Assembly: GCF_002836515.1 (NCBI RefSeq)
Contig: NZ_PJBC01000002.1
Span: 124,001-188,000, forward strand
Length of the DNA stretch: 64,000 bases
Reading direction: 5' to 3'
DNA from: Pseudomonas sp. Choline-02u-1
Lineage (GTDB): Bacteria; Pseudomonadota; Gammaproteobacteria; Pseudomonadales; Pseudomonadaceae
Below the pieces are notes generated by a model. That model was given only the letters and a program-made list of their open reading frames with translations. It was not told the DNA's origin and did no database searches. A program made the position numbers and the translations under genes. Positions 1-9,931 of this stretch are shown here, piece after piece. How positions within the stretch are numbered: position 1 is the stretch's first letter; every line of letters begins with the position of its first letter.

Positions 1-1134
1 CAGCAGGTTGGCGGTGTCCTCGATCAGCGAACCAAGGTCGAACGGGATGTTTTCCAGCTCCAGTTGCCCGGCGTCGAATTTCGACAGGTCGAGAATGTCG
101 TTGAGCAACTCCACCAGCACCTTGCCCGAGTCGTGGGCGATCGACAGTTGTTGCTGCTGCTCGGCGTTCAACGGGCCATCCAGCGACAGCGCGATCATTC
201 CCAGCAAACCGTTGAGCGGCGTGCGGATTTCATGGCTCATGTTGGCCAGGAAGGCCGAACGCGCCTCGGCCATGTCCAGTGCAGTGCGGCGCGCCGCTTC
301 CAGTTCTTCGTTGGATTGACTCAGGCGGGTATTGATTGCCTTGAGTTCGGCGGTACGCGCCGAGACGATGTCTTCAAGCTGCGCAAGGTATTCGGTCAGG
401 CGGTTTTCCGCTGTGCGCCGTTGCTGGATTTCGGTGGCGATGTTCTCGAATTGCTGATTGGCAACTTTGACCAGTACGCCGATTTCATCGTTGCCGTGCC
501 CGGCGGGGCACTCGAGCGTGGTTGGCTCGGCGCTGCGTGGATCGCGGCCGCTGAGTTCGCGGATGACTCGCACCAGTGGCTTGGTCAGCATCACGTAGAA
601 CAGCGCCAGCAGAATCCCGGTCAGCAGCAGGCTGCGAGCAAAACCGTTGAGCAGGGTGACTTCCGCGCGGCGCAAAAAGCGACTGCCAAAAGCATAGGTG
701 TCGACTTCCAGTTTCAGCACGCCGAGGGATTCGTTGGGCAGGTGATCGAGGTACAGACGGTCTTCAAAATGACGCTTGGCGCCGAACAGGAAGTCGCTGA
801 TCAGCCGATAGTTGCTTTGCAACTCCGGGCGTTTGACGTTGGCCAGCACGGTATCGTTGTTGTCGATCAGTTGCGCCGCGATGATCGCGGGCGAGCGCAG
901 CAGGCCCAGAGTGAGTTCCTGCGCCAGTTCGGCGTCGATGTTGTAGGCAATGCGCGAGGCCGGATTGTGGCTGATTTCGAGTAGCGCGAGGATTTCCCGG
1001 TTGATGGAAGCGTCTTCGCTGGCATAATCGATGCCGATCTGCAGCAGACTGAGCAGGGTGCCCAGAATGAACCCGACCAGCACGGTAAGCCTGGCTTGCT
1101 TGTAAGACAGCCGGTGGGTGAATTTGATATCCAT
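1..1134 (-). CDS. Hybrid sensor histidine kinase, SagS-like (5' part only)
   Basis: The visible 378 residues are the N-terminal part of a membrane-bound sensor kinase; the rest lies beyond the left edge. In order: a short cytoplasmic start, a first membrane segment (about residues 16-36, VLVGFILGTLLSLLQIGI), a periplasmic region of about 130 residues, a second membrane segment (about 170-190, SLLLTGILLALFYVML), a HAMP-like linker, a coiled coil and a HisKA domain with the H-box NMSHEIRTPLNG (phospho-acceptor His301). Receiver and ATPase domains would follow. The neighbouring DUF815 ATPase and GAF-type reductase recall the P. aeruginosa sagS (PA2824) neighbourhood, which I know from memory, so SagS-like is an inference. 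ATG at 1134 was chosen; an in-frame GTG 15 bases upstream has a better-spaced AGGGA and may be the true start. Confidence 0.7.
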   Translation of the reverse strand, partial: MDIKFTHRLSYKQARLTVLVGFILGTLLSLLQIGIDYASEDASINREILALLEISHNPASRIAYNIDAELAQELTLGLLRSPAIIAAQLIDNNDTVLANVKRPELQSNYRLISDFLFGAKRHFEDRLYLDHLPNESLGVLKLEVDTYAFGSRFLRRAEVTLLNGFARSLLLTGILLALFYVMLTKPLVRVIRELSGRDPRSAEPTTLECPAGHGNDEIGVLVKVANQQFENIATEIQQRRTAENRLTEYLAQLEDIVSARTAELKAINTRLSQSNEELEAARRTALDMAEARSAFLANMSHEIRTPLNGLLGMIALSLDGPLNAEQQQQLSIAHDSGKVLVELLNDILDLSKFDAGQLELENIPFDLGSLIEDTANLL

Positions 1135-1299
1135 GGGTTGTTGAACCACTTCCGTTTCCCTTCGCTGCTCAAGCATAGTCGATCATGTATGGATACCGAG
1201 GTTCCCGAATCGCCTTGTAACAAGGCTTGGTCGGGCAATTCTATCTGTGCAGGGTCGCTGGATCGTCATCATCACTGTGAAAGTGCCCGAGGAGAAGAC

Positions 1300-2190
1300 G
1301 TGGATTCCCGATTGAATGCTTTTCTTGAACGCGCCGAGTCGGTTCTGGCGCGAATCGAACCACTGTTGCCGGCCCCGCGCCCCGTCATTGACTGGAATAC
1401 TTGTCTGGCGGCGCGCTGGCAGCGTGACGGGCGCAGCGGCTACCTGTTGCCGCTGGAAGTCAGCCTTGACATGCGTCTGTCCGACCTGATCGGTGTCGAC
1501 CGTCAGTTGGAACAGCTTGGACGCAATACCCGACAATTTCTCGATGGCATGCCGGCCAACCACGCCTTGCTCTGGGGCTCGCGCGGTACAGGCAAATCCT
1601 CGCTGGTGCGTGCGTTGCTCGCCGAGCATGCCGGCGCCGGCCTGCGCCTGATCGAGATAGAGCGCGATCACTTGGCTGACCTGCCACGCGTGGTCGAGCA
1701 AGTCGCCAAATTGCCGCAACGTTTCGTGTTGTTCTGCGATGACCTGTCGTTCGAATCCGGCGAAGGCGACTACCGCGTGCTGAAAAGCGTGCTCGACGGT
1801 TCGCTTGAGCAGGCCCCCGACAACGTCTTGCTGTACGCCACTTCCAACCGTCGCCACCTGGTGCCGGAAAAGGAAAGCGACAATGAAAACTGGAAGCGCG
1901 TTGACGGCGAGCTGCACCCGAGCGAAGCAGTGGAAGACAAGATCGCCTTGTCGGACCGTTTCGGTCTGTGGCTGTCGTTCTACCCGTTTACCCAGGAACA
2001 TTTTCTCAACGTCGTCGAACACTGGATCGGCCAGTTGGCCGCCAAGGCCGGCCTGAGCTGGCAGCGCGACGAAGCACTGGACATCCTCGCCGTGCGCTGG
2101 GCCACCGGCCGCGGTAATCGCAACGGACGTTGCGCGTATCAATTCGCCCGCTACTGGGTGGGACTGAAATTGCTGGAGCACAAGGCATGA
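1300..2190 (+). CDS. DUF815-family AAA+ ATPase
   Basis: Predicted cytoplasmic P-loop ATPase of about 296 residues. A Walker A motif GSRGTGKSS is at residues 93-101 and a Walker B-like LFCDDLSF follows around residue 145-152. A conserved ATSNRRHLVPE segment (about 180) matches the DUF815 family, whose cellular role is not established. The GTG at 1300 was chosen because GAGGAGAAGAC stands directly upstream and the residues before it look like noise; the frame stays open back to 1096. The gene overlaps the next one by ATGA (4 bases), so the two are almost certainly co-transcribed. It is divergent from the sensor kinase to its left. Family assignment is firm; function is unknown. Confidence 0.85.
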   Translation: MDSRLNAFLERAESVLARIEPLLPAPRPVIDWNTCLAARWQRDGRSGYLLPLEVSLDMRLSDLIGVDRQLEQLGRNTRQFLDGMPANHALLWGSRGTGKSSLVRALLAEHAGAGLRLIEIERDHLADLPRVVEQVAKLPQRFVLFCDDLSFESGEGDYRVLKSVLDGSLEQAPDNVLLYATSNRRHLVPEKESDNENWKRVDGELHPSEAVEDKIALSDRFGLWLSFYPFTQEHFLNVVEHWIGQLAAKAGLSWQRDEALDILAVRWATGRGNRNGRCAYQFARYWVGLKLLEHKA

Positions 2191-2669
2191 TTGATTTGCA
2201 ACACAGCGGCCAGGGCCTCGAAGGCTACGGCATGTTGGCCGCGCAACTGGAATCGCTGCTGGCGGACGAGCGCGATTTCATCGCTAATGCCGCGCAGTTT
2301 TCCGCGTTCCTGTTCAACCAGCTCGATGATTTGAACTGGGCCGGTTTCTATCTCAATCGCAACGAAGAACTGGTGCTCGGCCCGTTTCAAGGCCAGATCG
2401 CTTGCGTGCGCATTCCGTTCGGGCGTGGCGTATGTGGCGCCGCTGCTGCCAGTCTGCAGACCCAGCGCGTCGAGGATGTGCATGCCTTCCCCGGCCACAT
2501 TGCCTGCGACAGCGCTTCGAACAGCGAACTGGTGGTGCCCCTGGTCAAGGACGGTCGCCTGATCGGCGTGCTCGATCTCGACAGCCCGAAACTGGCGCGT
2601 TTCGGTGCCGAAGATCAGACCGGCATCGAGCAATTGGCAGCGATTTTCCTTCGCCTGACCGACTGCTGA
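2187..2669 (+). CDS. msrC: Free methionine-(R)-sulfoxide reductase (GAF domain)
   Basis: A 160-residue single GAF-domain protein that should reduce free L-methionine-(R)-sulfoxide to methionine using thioredoxin. The three cysteines typical of the fRMsr family are present: Cys73 (IACVRIPFG), Cys83 (GRGVCGAA) and Cys107 (HIACDSASNSE). The NWAGFY and SELVVPL blocks are also family signatures. Its ATG overlaps the stop of the DUF815 ATPase (ATGA), so translation is probably coupled. It ends at 2669, immediately next to the last base of the convergent HD-GYP gene at 2670, leaving no room for a separate terminator. Named msrC after the common Pseudomonas and E. coli use for this enzyme. Confidence 0.9.
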   Translation: MIDLQHSGQGLEGYGMLAAQLESLLADERDFIANAAQFSAFLFNQLDDLNWAGFYLNRNEELVLGPFQGQIACVRIPFGRGVCGAAAASLQTQRVEDVHAFPGHIACDSASNSELVVPLVKDGRLIGVLDLDSPKLARFGAEDQTGIEQLAAIFLRLTDC

Positions 2670-5612
2670 TCAGCCGCCGAGGCCAGCCTTGTGCAACAGG
2701 CTGGCCGTATCCACGTCGTCGATTTGCGCGGGATCGAGAAACCGCGTCGCGTACTGCATGTACACCCCCTCGTTGATGAACAGGCCGAACAGGGGCGCAT
2801 CAATGTGCGCTTCCCGGCACATGGTCGCCATGATGCCCAACGCCTCGCTCAACGATTTGGCTTTCTTGTAGGGGCGATCGGCGGCGGTCAGCGCTTCGAA
2901 AATATCGGCAATCGCCATCATCCTTGCCGGCAGGCTCATCTCCTCGCGTTTCAGTCGTTTCGGGTACCCGGTGCCGTCCATTTTTTCGTGATGTCCACCA
3001 GCGATCTCGGCAATGCTGTCGAGGTGGCCGGGGAAGGGCAGGTGGCTGAGCATCATGATCGTCTGCACCATGTGATGGTTGATGATGTAGCGCTCTTCGC
3101 GGGTCAGCGTGCCACGTGCAATCTTCAGGTTGTACAGCTCGCCGCGGTTGTACTTGTAGGCGGGCACATCGAGTTTGAAGCCCCAGGGATTGTCCTCCGG
3201 GATCAGCTCGTTCTGGTCGCGCTCGATCAGGTGCTCGGGTTTGTCGCTCAGCAGTCTTTCGCTGACTGGCAGAGTCGGCGCCGGTGTTTTTGCCTGGCGA
3301 CGGTTTTCTTCCCACGACACACCGAGGCGATCGTCGAGTGTGCGCAGCCAGGTGCGCTTCGCGACTTGGTCAAGGCGTTGCAGATCGGTCTCGGCCATGG
3401 CCTCGCCACCGAGATTGCAACGGGCAACGAAGGCGAAGTCGTCGTCGAGCATCTGTAGCTCGCTATCACGCGCGCGGGCCAGCGCAGCCTCATCCGCACC
3501 GCTCGCCAGTGTCTGCCAGTAGCTGATCCACACGTCACGCTTGAGCACTTCGAAGCGGGTGCGGATCTCATGGATGCGGTCGTTGATGGTCTCGAGCTTG
3601 GTAGCTTTGTCGACCACATACTCGGGCGTCGTGATCTTGCCGCAGTCGTGCAGCCACGCGGCGATGTGCAGGGCCTCCCACTCATCTTCACTGGGTTGAT
3701 AGGCGCTGAACGTCGGCTCTTCGCTGGCGGCAGCGGCCTGGGCGAGCATCAGCGTCAGCTCCGGTACCCGCTGACAATGACCCCCGGTATACGGACTCTT
3801 GGAGTCGATCGCACTGGCGAGCAATTGAATGAAGGCATCGAGTAGTTGCTTCTGCCGAGCCTGCAGGCGCTGGCTTTCGATACTGACTGCCGCCGCACCG
3901 GACACCGCCTGCAGGAAGGCGATACGGTCGGGCCGCACCTTTTCCAGATCGCTCGGCGCGCCGCTGTCATTGACCAGCAGAACCAGCAGGCCGATGGTTT
4001 CGTCATGCTGGTTGTGCAGGCGGATACCGATCAGGTGGATGCGCGGTGATTCCATGGCCAGCAGGATTTTCTGCAGGTCGCCCGCCTGATCGAAGCCCAG
4101 ATGGCTGACTGTACTGTTGGCGCTGGCCAGTTGTTCAAACCACGCCGGCGCGGTTTCATGCAGCTCACGTCCCTGAATGTCAAACGCCTCCAGCGCCTGC
4201 GGCACGCCATCGATCACCAGCCCATAGGGCTCCATGCGCGCACCATCGGCTTCACGCAGATAGATCAGACCGGCCTGCGCCTGGGCGATCTGCACGGTTT
4301 CGAACAGCACGCGTTCGAGCAGCGGAGCAAAACGCGTTTCGGCGCCCAGGCTGTCGGTGATGCGGAAGAAACTTCCCAGCGTCTCTTTCATCCGCGCCAT
4401 TGACAGGCTCAATTGATCGACCTCCAGCACGGGAGAGCGTCGGGTCAGCGGGAAGTTGAAATCGAAACTGCGAATGGCGTCGGCTTCCTTGACCAGGCCA
4501 AGCAGCGGTTTGACCAGAATTCGCGAAATCACCCAGCCCAGGGGCAGGCACAGCAACAGGATGGCCAGGGTAATCAGCGCGCCCTGCCAACGCATGCGAA
4601 ATGCATCCACCAGCAACTCGTCTTCAGGCACCAGCAGCGCCAGTTGCAAACCCTTAGGCCCGCCTTCCTCAATGCGGGTGCGTGCGACGATCCATTGCCG
4701 ATCGTTGACCTGCAGACGCTTGCCGATATCTTTGGAGGTGAGCAATGCGTTCAGCTCTGGGCTGAGATCGGCCGCTCTGGCCAGCCGCGCGCTGCGGTCA
4801 TCAACGATCAGGCGATTGCTGTCAAGGTAGGCCACGGCATTGCCGTCGGTGTCGTACAAGGCGATTTCCGTCGAAGGCGTTACCCGGTGCTTGCCCAGGG
4901 CGGTGGAGAGCGAAGCGAGGGTCAGATCGGCGCCAATCACGGCGTTCTCGCCGCTGCGTCGCGCCAGCGTGGTGCCGACATTGTGAGTGGAGAAAAACAG
5001 GTAAGGTTCGGTGGTGATCTGCCCGGCCTGTTGCAGAGCATCGCTGAACCATTTGCGGCCGCGCGGATCGTAGGGCTCCTCTGGATGATCGCGGCGGCTG
5101 AGCAGCGTCAGCGCCAGATCAAAGAACATCGACTGCGAGCGTACGGCACCCTGCGGGTCGTGTTCGATGCTCCAGACTTGATAGGCCGCCGCTTCCGGCG
5201 CCTGAACCTGTACTTTGAGGGCCGGGGTGCGCAGTGCCCGCACCATGAAAAAATCGCCATTGGCATAACCCAGATACAGCGAAGCCAACGCCGGGTTGTC
5301 GACCAATGACTGGCTGAACGGCTTGAGCAAGGGCAGGCGATGTTCAAGTTCGGCAGACTGGGCCGCCGGGGTGTCTGCCAGCAGGCTCAACAGGTGGCGG
5401 ATCGGCTGATAGGTCGCCTGCAGGTCATCACGCACATCCTGCTCGATGCGATCGAACAGCGTCTCGCTGCTCGACAGGATGATTTGCGTGGTCTGGTGAT
5501 AATTGAACAGGCCCAGCACCACGCCTGTGAGCAACAAGAGAAAGGTGAACATGACGCTGATGTGCACGTGCAGCGGCAACCGGCGTTGCTCGGGGCGCAG
5601 TGGGCTTTGCAT
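2670..5612 (-). CDS. Membrane HD-GYP phosphodiesterase with periplasmic sensor, HAMP and GAF-like region
   Basis: A 980-residue protein predicted to hydrolyse cyclic-di-GMP. It has an N-terminal membrane segment (about residues 17-37), a periplasmic Cache-like region to about 345, a second membrane segment (about 346-365, ALITLAILLLCLPLGWVI), a HAMP domain, a GAF-like region (about 420-580) and an HD-GYP domain. The metal motif HDCGK is at His655-Asp656 and HHEKMDGTGYP starts at His874, so both signatures are intact. They are about 218 residues apart, far more than the roughly 60-70 of compact HD-GYP proteins, because an extra stretch of about 150 residues is inserted. It starts 48 bases downstream of the RocS2-like kinase gene on the same strand and may be its third cistron. 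Confidence 0.88.
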   Translation of the reverse strand: MQSPLRPEQRRLPLHVHISVMFTFLLLLTGVVLGLFNYHQTTQIILSSSETLFDRIEQDVRDDLQATYQPIRHLLSLLADTPAAQSAELEHRLPLLKPFSQSLVDNPALASLYLGYANGDFFMVRALRTPALKVQVQAPEAAAYQVWSIEHDPQGAVRSQSMFFDLALTLLSRRDHPEEPYDPRGRKWFSDALQQAGQITTEPYLFFSTHNVGTTLARRSGENAVIGADLTLASLSTALGKHRVTPSTEIALYDTDGNAVAYLDSNRLIVDDRSARLARAADLSPELNALLTSKDIGKRLQVNDRQWIVARTRIEEGGPKGLQLALLVPEDELLVDAFRMRWQGALITLAILLLCLPLGWVISRILVKPLLGLVKEADAIRSFDFNFPLTRRSPVLEVDQLSLSMARMKETLGSFFRITDSLGAETRFAPLLERVLFETVQIAQAQAGLIYLREADGARMEPYGLVIDGVPQALEAFDIQGRELHETAPAWFEQLASANSTVSHLGFDQAGDLQKILLAMESPRIHLIGIRLHNQHDETIGLLVLLVNDSGAPSDLEKVRPDRIAFLQAVSGAAAVSIESQRLQARQKQLLDAFIQLLASAIDSKSPYTGGHCQRVPELTLMLAQAAAASEEPTFSAYQPSEDEWEALHIAAWLHDCGKITTPEYVVDKATKLETINDRIHEIRTRFEVLKRDVWISYWQTLASGADEAALARARDSELQMLDDDFAFVARCNLGGEAMAETDLQRLDQVAKRTWLRTLDDRLGVSWEENRRQAKTPAPTLPVSERLLSDKPEHLIERDQNELIPEDNPWGFKLDVPAYKYNRGELYNLKIARGTLTREERYIINHHMVQTIMMLSHLPFPGHLDSIAEIAGGHHEKMDGTGYPKRLKREEMSLPARMMAIADIFEALTAADRPYKKAKSLSEALGIMATMCREAHIDAPLFGLFINEGVYMQYATRFLDPAQIDDVDTASLLHKAGLGG

Positions 5613-5660
5613 TGCAGGCTCTCCAGAATGTTTAACTCACTGCTCAGCGCCCAAGCATAG

Positions 5661-8600
5661 TCAAGACTCGCTCACTGTGCCTTGATCGGTCAGCGCCAGT
5701 TGCTGCTGCAGGGCCTGCTCCAGTTCGAGCATTGCCTGGCTGGTTGCCACCCAACGGCGGGCAATCTCCTGTGATGCGAGCACTTGCTGGCAAGCTTGCT
5801 CAAGGGCATCGCAACATTCGATCAACCGAGAAGCCTGCGCGATGCGTGCCGCGCCCTTGATCTTGTGCGCGACCACGGCCAATGCTTCGCGATCATCTTC
5901 GGGCGACAGAGTGATCAGTTCATCGCGGTCCAGGCGGCTGCTCCTGAGCAGTTCCACCAGCATGCGTCGGGTTTGCGCGGGATTGTTGCCGGTCAGCAGG
6001 CTCAGACTCTGCAGGTCGAACACTGCGGGAGAGGCCGGCGTGATGCCATCGATCCACTGCGCGAGCAAGGTCAGGCTTAACGGCTTGAACAGGCAGTCAT
6101 TCATGCCGGCGAGTTTGCAGCGCCGGACTTCTTCGGGCTGGGCATTGGCGGTAAAACCCAGCACGGTGCACGGCGGGCGGCGGTTTTGCAGTTCAAGCTG
6201 GCGAATCCCGCGAGTCATTTCATAGCCGTTCATCATGGGCATGTTGCAGTCGACGATCACCAGATCGAAATGATCGGCCTTCCAACGCTCAAGGCCGCTG
6301 CAGCCGTCCTCGGCAACGCTGAACCGATGGCCGAGAAATTCGAGCTGCTGGCACATCAGCAGGCGGTTGGCGGGGTGGTCGTCGACAACGAGTATGTGTA
6401 ACGGCGTTGTCGCGGGCTTGATCAACGGTTCGCTTTTGGGTGGATTCGCCTTTGCCGGCTGGCTGTCCAGTGGCAGCGAGACGCAGACCTGAGTACCGAT
6501 GCCGGGCTGGCTGCTCAACTGCAGTTGTCCGCCCATCATTTCGCACAGGTTGCGACTGATGACCAGTCCCAGCCCGGCGCCATTTTTCGCCTGGCGGCTG
6601 CCGTTTTCCGCCTGCGAGAAAGGTTCGAACAGGCGCTGTTGATCTTCAGCGCTGATGCCTGCGCCACTGTCCTGCACGGTCAACTGCATCAACGCTCGTC
6701 CAGAGCCGTCTGCCGAGATCAGTTCGAGGGTGATCCTCACGTGGCCATATTCGGTGAACTTGATTGCATTGCTGACCAGATTCGACAGCACCTGCTTGAA
6801 ACGCAGCGGATCCAGATGCACGTCCACGGCCGGGTTTGGCGGGTTGAAAACCACTTGCAAAGCGAGGTTTTTCTGCCGGGCAAGGCCGTCGAAGATGCGC
6901 GCAACGGACGTCACCGTATCCACCAGATTGATCCATTCCGGGCACAGGCTCAGGCGACCCGATTCGATGCGAGCGATGTCGAGAATATCGCCGATCAGGC
7001 CCAGCAGATCCTTGGCCGAATGATAGGCCGTGTCGATTGAGGCGCGATCCGGATGCCGCGGTTCAATGCGTCTGAGGGTCAGTTCGAGCATGCCGATCAC
7101 GGCGTTCATCGGAGTACGGATTTCGTGGCTCATCGTCGCCAGAAAGGTGCTCTTGGCCCGGTTCGCCTCGTCGGCCTGCTCCTTCGCCGCGCGCAGTTCT
7201 TCAAACAACTGACGGCGCTCACTGATGTCGACCCAGCCGCCGATGATCCCCTGAACGGCGCCGCTGGAGTCGCGATAGGGAAGAATCCAGTGATAGATGG
7301 TCAATCGCCGGTTGCCGATGTGCAGGGGCCGATCGAGTACCAAGGGTGTGCCTTCGGCGATGACTCTCTGGTAATCGGCCTGGAAAGCCTGAGCTTCGAA
7401 GACATTGCTCAGCGTGCCCTGTATGACATCTTTGCCAATGATGTCCTCGCGCTTGGCGTTGAATGCTTCCAGATAACTGTCATTGCAACTTTGCAGCAGG
7501 CCCTGTCGATCCCGTACGTAGATCGGGTGCGGCGTGCCGTTGACGAGCGAACGCATGAATTCCAGTTGATCGTTCAGCGCGCGCTCGGCGGCCTGGCGCT
7601 GTTTGATCTGATGGCGCATGTAAGCGTTCCAGGTCAGTAACAGAATCAGGATCAGGCCGGCGGCGGCAATGACCTGATAGAACAGGCGCTGGTAGTTTTG
7701 CCAGATGTTTTGTGACGCCGTGGAATACCCGCGCCAGCGGCCGTTGATCACTCCGAGCTCCTCGGGAGCGATGCTCAGCAGTGCCTTGTTGATGATCGAG
7801 GCCAGCTCGGTGTTGTCACGTGCGGTCGCCAGCGAGAAGGCCGCCTGACTGGTGCCAATCGTGGTGGTGATTTGCAATGGCTGATCAAAGATGCGCGATG
7901 AAATGAAGTAGTTGGCGATCACCAGGGAATTGACGGCCCCGTCGACATGGTTACCGGCAAGCATCGACACGGCGCTGAAAGTATCGGGCGTTTCGATCAG
8001 TTCGATGCGCGGGAAATTCTCGTGCAAGTAAGCGACCAATGGATTGCCTTTGGCGATCGCCAGTCGCTTGCCTTTGAGTTGAGCCAGGTTGGTCGGCCCA
8101 TCGGCGCTTTTGCGCGTCAGCAGCACATAGGAATTTTCCAGGTAGGGGCGGCTGAAACTCAGGGTTTTCTCTCGTTCAGCGCTTGGCAGCAGCGCAGCGA
8201 TCAGGTCGGCTTTGTGGTTGTCGATCTGCCTGATCATTTCCGCATCGTTGCGACTGCGCTGAATCTCGAAACGCAGGCCCGTACGCAAGCGGATCAGTTC
8301 GAGCAGATCGGCGCTGATGCCGCGAAAGCTTCCCGCGCTGTCGAAGAACGTCAGCGGCGCATAGGCCTCGTTGACCACCACGCTGACGATGGGATGGCGC
8401 TTGAGCCACGTCTGTTCGCGTTCGGTCAGTTGCAGTTTTTTATCAGTGAGCAACATGTCGCTGCCAGCGCTCCAGCGCTTGGCGATGTCGTCGCGCTGGC
8501 CGCTTGGCACCGCATTGAGCACGGCGTCGATGATGCCCAGCAATTGCGGATTGCTGTGCCGGACGGCAAAGCTGAAGCCTTGCGCTTCCTGTTTGCCGAA

Positions 8601-9308
8601 ATTGGCCATGCGCACATTGTTCAGATAACCCTTGTTGATCATGTAGTGGGTGGAAAGGGTGTCGCCGAGAAATACATCGGCCTGATCGAAGGCGACGGCG
8701 TTGATGGCGTTCTGATAAGAGGGATAGCAGGTGATCAGTGCCTTGGGATACAGCGCTTTGATCTCAGGCAGCGGCAGGTAGTGATAAACCATGCTCAGGC
8801 GCAGGCCGGCCAGACCTTCGGTCAAAGAGCGGGTTTCATCCTCGCGAGTCACCAATACCGGCTGATCGACCGCGTAAGGACTGGAGAGGGCAAGATTGGC
8901 GTTGCCTGCTTCGTAGCCGTTGGCTGTGCCAAGCAGGTCGATCTGCCCATCGACCAGGGCGCGAATCGCTGCTTCGCGAGAGGGAAAGCGTTGTACCCTG
9001 ATCGGCAAACCGCTGACCTTGCCGATGATGCCTGCGTAGTCGGCTGTCAGTCCTTCATATTCCTTGCCACTGGCGGTCATGTCGAAGGGCGGGTAGTCAG
9101 GTGCGGAAGTGCCCAATACCAATTCGCTGCGATCCTGCAGCCACTGCCGTTGCGATGGTTGCAGAGTCACTGCAATGTTTTCACTTGCCGACCGGCTGAG
9201 CAGGGCGTAATCCGACGGCGAGCCTGGCGCGGCATTGGCGCTCAGGCACAGAGCTGCGCTCAAGGCAATCAAGTAGTCCTTTAAACGGCTGGGCATGCGG
9301 AATCTCAC
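5661..9308 (-). CDS. BvgS/EvgS-type hybrid sensor kinase, RocS2-like
   Basis: A 1215-residue unorthodox sensor kinase. After a signal-like N-terminus come two periplasmic SBP_bac_3 (Venus-flytrap) domains (about residues 50-280 and 300-525), a membrane segment (about 545-565, VIAAAGLILILLLTWNAYM), a PAS domain (about 575-690), HisKA (MSHEIRTPMNAVIG, His728), HATPase, a receiver domain (VDCNMPMMNG, phospho-acceptor Asp1020) and a C-terminal HPt domain (VVAHKIKGAARIA, His1148). This is the full His-Asp-His relay of BvgS-class sensors. The start overlaps the stop of the regulator gene by 4 bases. In P. aeruginosa I recall rocS2-rocA2 next to dgt, as here, so an orthologue of RocS2 is likely; the ligand is unknown. 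Confidence 0.88.
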   Translation of the reverse strand: MRFRMPSRLKDYLIALSAALCLSANAAPGSPSDYALLSRSASENIAVTLQPSQRQWLQDRSELVLGTSAPDYPPFDMTASGKEYEGLTADYAGIIGKVSGLPIRVQRFPSREAAIRALVDGQIDLLGTANGYEAGNANLALSSPYAVDQPVLVTREDETRSLTEGLAGLRLSMVYHYLPLPEIKALYPKALITCYPSYQNAINAVAFDQADVFLGDTLSTHYMINKGYLNNVRMANFGKQEAQGFSFAVRHSNPQLLGIIDAVLNAVPSGQRDDIAKRWSAGSDMLLTDKKLQLTEREQTWLKRHPIVSVVVNEAYAPLTFFDSAGSFRGISADLLELIRLRTGLRFEIQRSRNDAEMIRQIDNHKADLIAALLPSAEREKTLSFSRPYLENSYVLLTRKSADGPTNLAQLKGKRLAIAKGNPLVAYLHENFPRIELIETPDTFSAVSMLAGNHVDGAVNSLVIANYFISSRIFDQPLQITTTIGTSQAAFSLATARDNTELASIINKALLSIAPEELGVINGRWRGYSTASQNIWQNYQRLFYQVIAAAGLILILLLTWNAYMRHQIKQRQAAERALNDQLEFMRSLVNGTPHPIYVRDRQGLLQSCNDSYLEAFNAKREDIIGKDVIQGTLSNVFEAQAFQADYQRVIAEGTPLVLDRPLHIGNRRLTIYHWILPYRDSSGAVQGIIGGWVDISERRQLFEELRAAKEQADEANRAKSTFLATMSHEIRTPMNAVIGMLELTLRRIEPRHPDRASIDTAYHSAKDLLGLIGDILDIARIESGRLSLCPEWINLVDTVTSVARIFDGLARQKNLALQVVFNPPNPAVDVHLDPLRFKQVLSNLVSNAIKFTEYGHVRITLELISADGSGRALMQLTVQDSGAGISAEDQQRLFEPFSQAENGSRQAKNGAGLGLVISRNLCEMMGGQLQLSSQPGIGTQVCVSLPLDSQPAKANPPKSEPLIKPATTPLHILVVDDHPANRLLMCQQLEFLGHRFSVAEDGCSGLERWKADHFDLVIVDCNMPMMNGYEMTRGIRQLELQNRRPPCTVLGFTANAQPEEVRRCKLAGMNDCLFKPLSLTLLAQWIDGITPASPAVFDLQSLSLLTGNNPAQTRRMLVELLRSSRLDRDELITLSPEDDREALAVVAHKIKGAARIAQASRLIECCDALEQACQQVLASQEIARRWVATSQAMLELEQALQQQLALTDQGTVSES

Positions 9309-9931
9309 ACGAGTGCGTTGCGTTTGGCCATCTCGATAAGTTCTACAAGTGATCTGACCTTGAGCTTTTGCATCAGGCGCTTTTTGTAGGTGCTTACGGT
9401 CTTGTTACTGAGAAACATGCCTTGGGCAATTTCCTTGTTGGTGCGGCCCTGAGCAAATAACTGCAATACCATCAGTTCGCGATCATTAACGGATTTGAAT
9501 AGTTCAAGTTCTGCGTATCGGATGTCGTCATTGCGCACCGGATTGAGCGCCTGACTGGGAAAATAGTTGTAGCCGGATAATACCGCCTTGATTGCGCTGA
9601 CCAGCTCGCTCAAGTCTTCCTGCTTGCAGACATACCCCGATGCACCGGACTGCATGCAGCGAATACCGAACAGCGTGGGGCACTGCGCGGTCAGAATCAG
9701 AATCTTGAAGTTTGAACCCATGGTGTTGAAGCGCGCCAGTACTTCGAGGCCGTCCAGCTTGGGGATGCTGACATCGAGAATGACCAGGTCAGGCATGCAT
9801 TCACGCACCATCTGCATGGCATCGACACCGTTATCAGTCTCGCCGACGACCTTGTAGCCTTCATGTTCCAGGAGCATTCGCACGGCGAGGCGGATCACCG
9901 GATGATCGTCCACGATAAAAACGGAGTTCAT
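9305..9931 (-). CDS. LuxR-type response regulator, RocA2/BvgA-like
   Basis: A 208-residue response regulator with an N-terminal receiver domain (FIVDDHPVIRLAVRMLLEHE acid pair, LVILDVSIPKLDGLEV phospho-acceptor) and a C-terminal LuxR/NarL helix-turn-helix (about residues 145-200, FAQGRTNKEIAQGMFLSNKT). It is the expected partner of the BvgS-type kinase downstream, whose ATG overlaps this gene's stop by 4 bases. The ATG at 9931 was chosen because it gives the usual receiver N-terminus MNSVFIVDDH; the frame is open to an upstream ATG at 9949, and neither has a strong ribosome binding site. Targets cannot be read from the sequence; Roc-family regulators in P. aeruginosa act on fimbrial and efflux genes. 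Confidence 0.88.
   Translation of the reverse strand: MNSVFIVDDHPVIRLAVRMLLEHEGYKVVGETDNGVDAMQMVRECMPDLVILDVSIPKLDGLEVLARFNTMGSNFKILILTAQCPTLFGIRCMQSGASGYVCKQEDLSELVSAIKAVLSGYNYFPSQALNPVRNDDIRYAELELFKSVNDRELMVLQLFAQGRTNKEIAQGMFLSNKTVSTYKKRLMQKLKVRSLVELIEMAKRNALV

Noticed and set aside
1183..2181. Leftward frame opposite the DUF815 ATPase gene
   Set aside because: The rightward product has Walker motifs and family similarity; the opposite frame does not.
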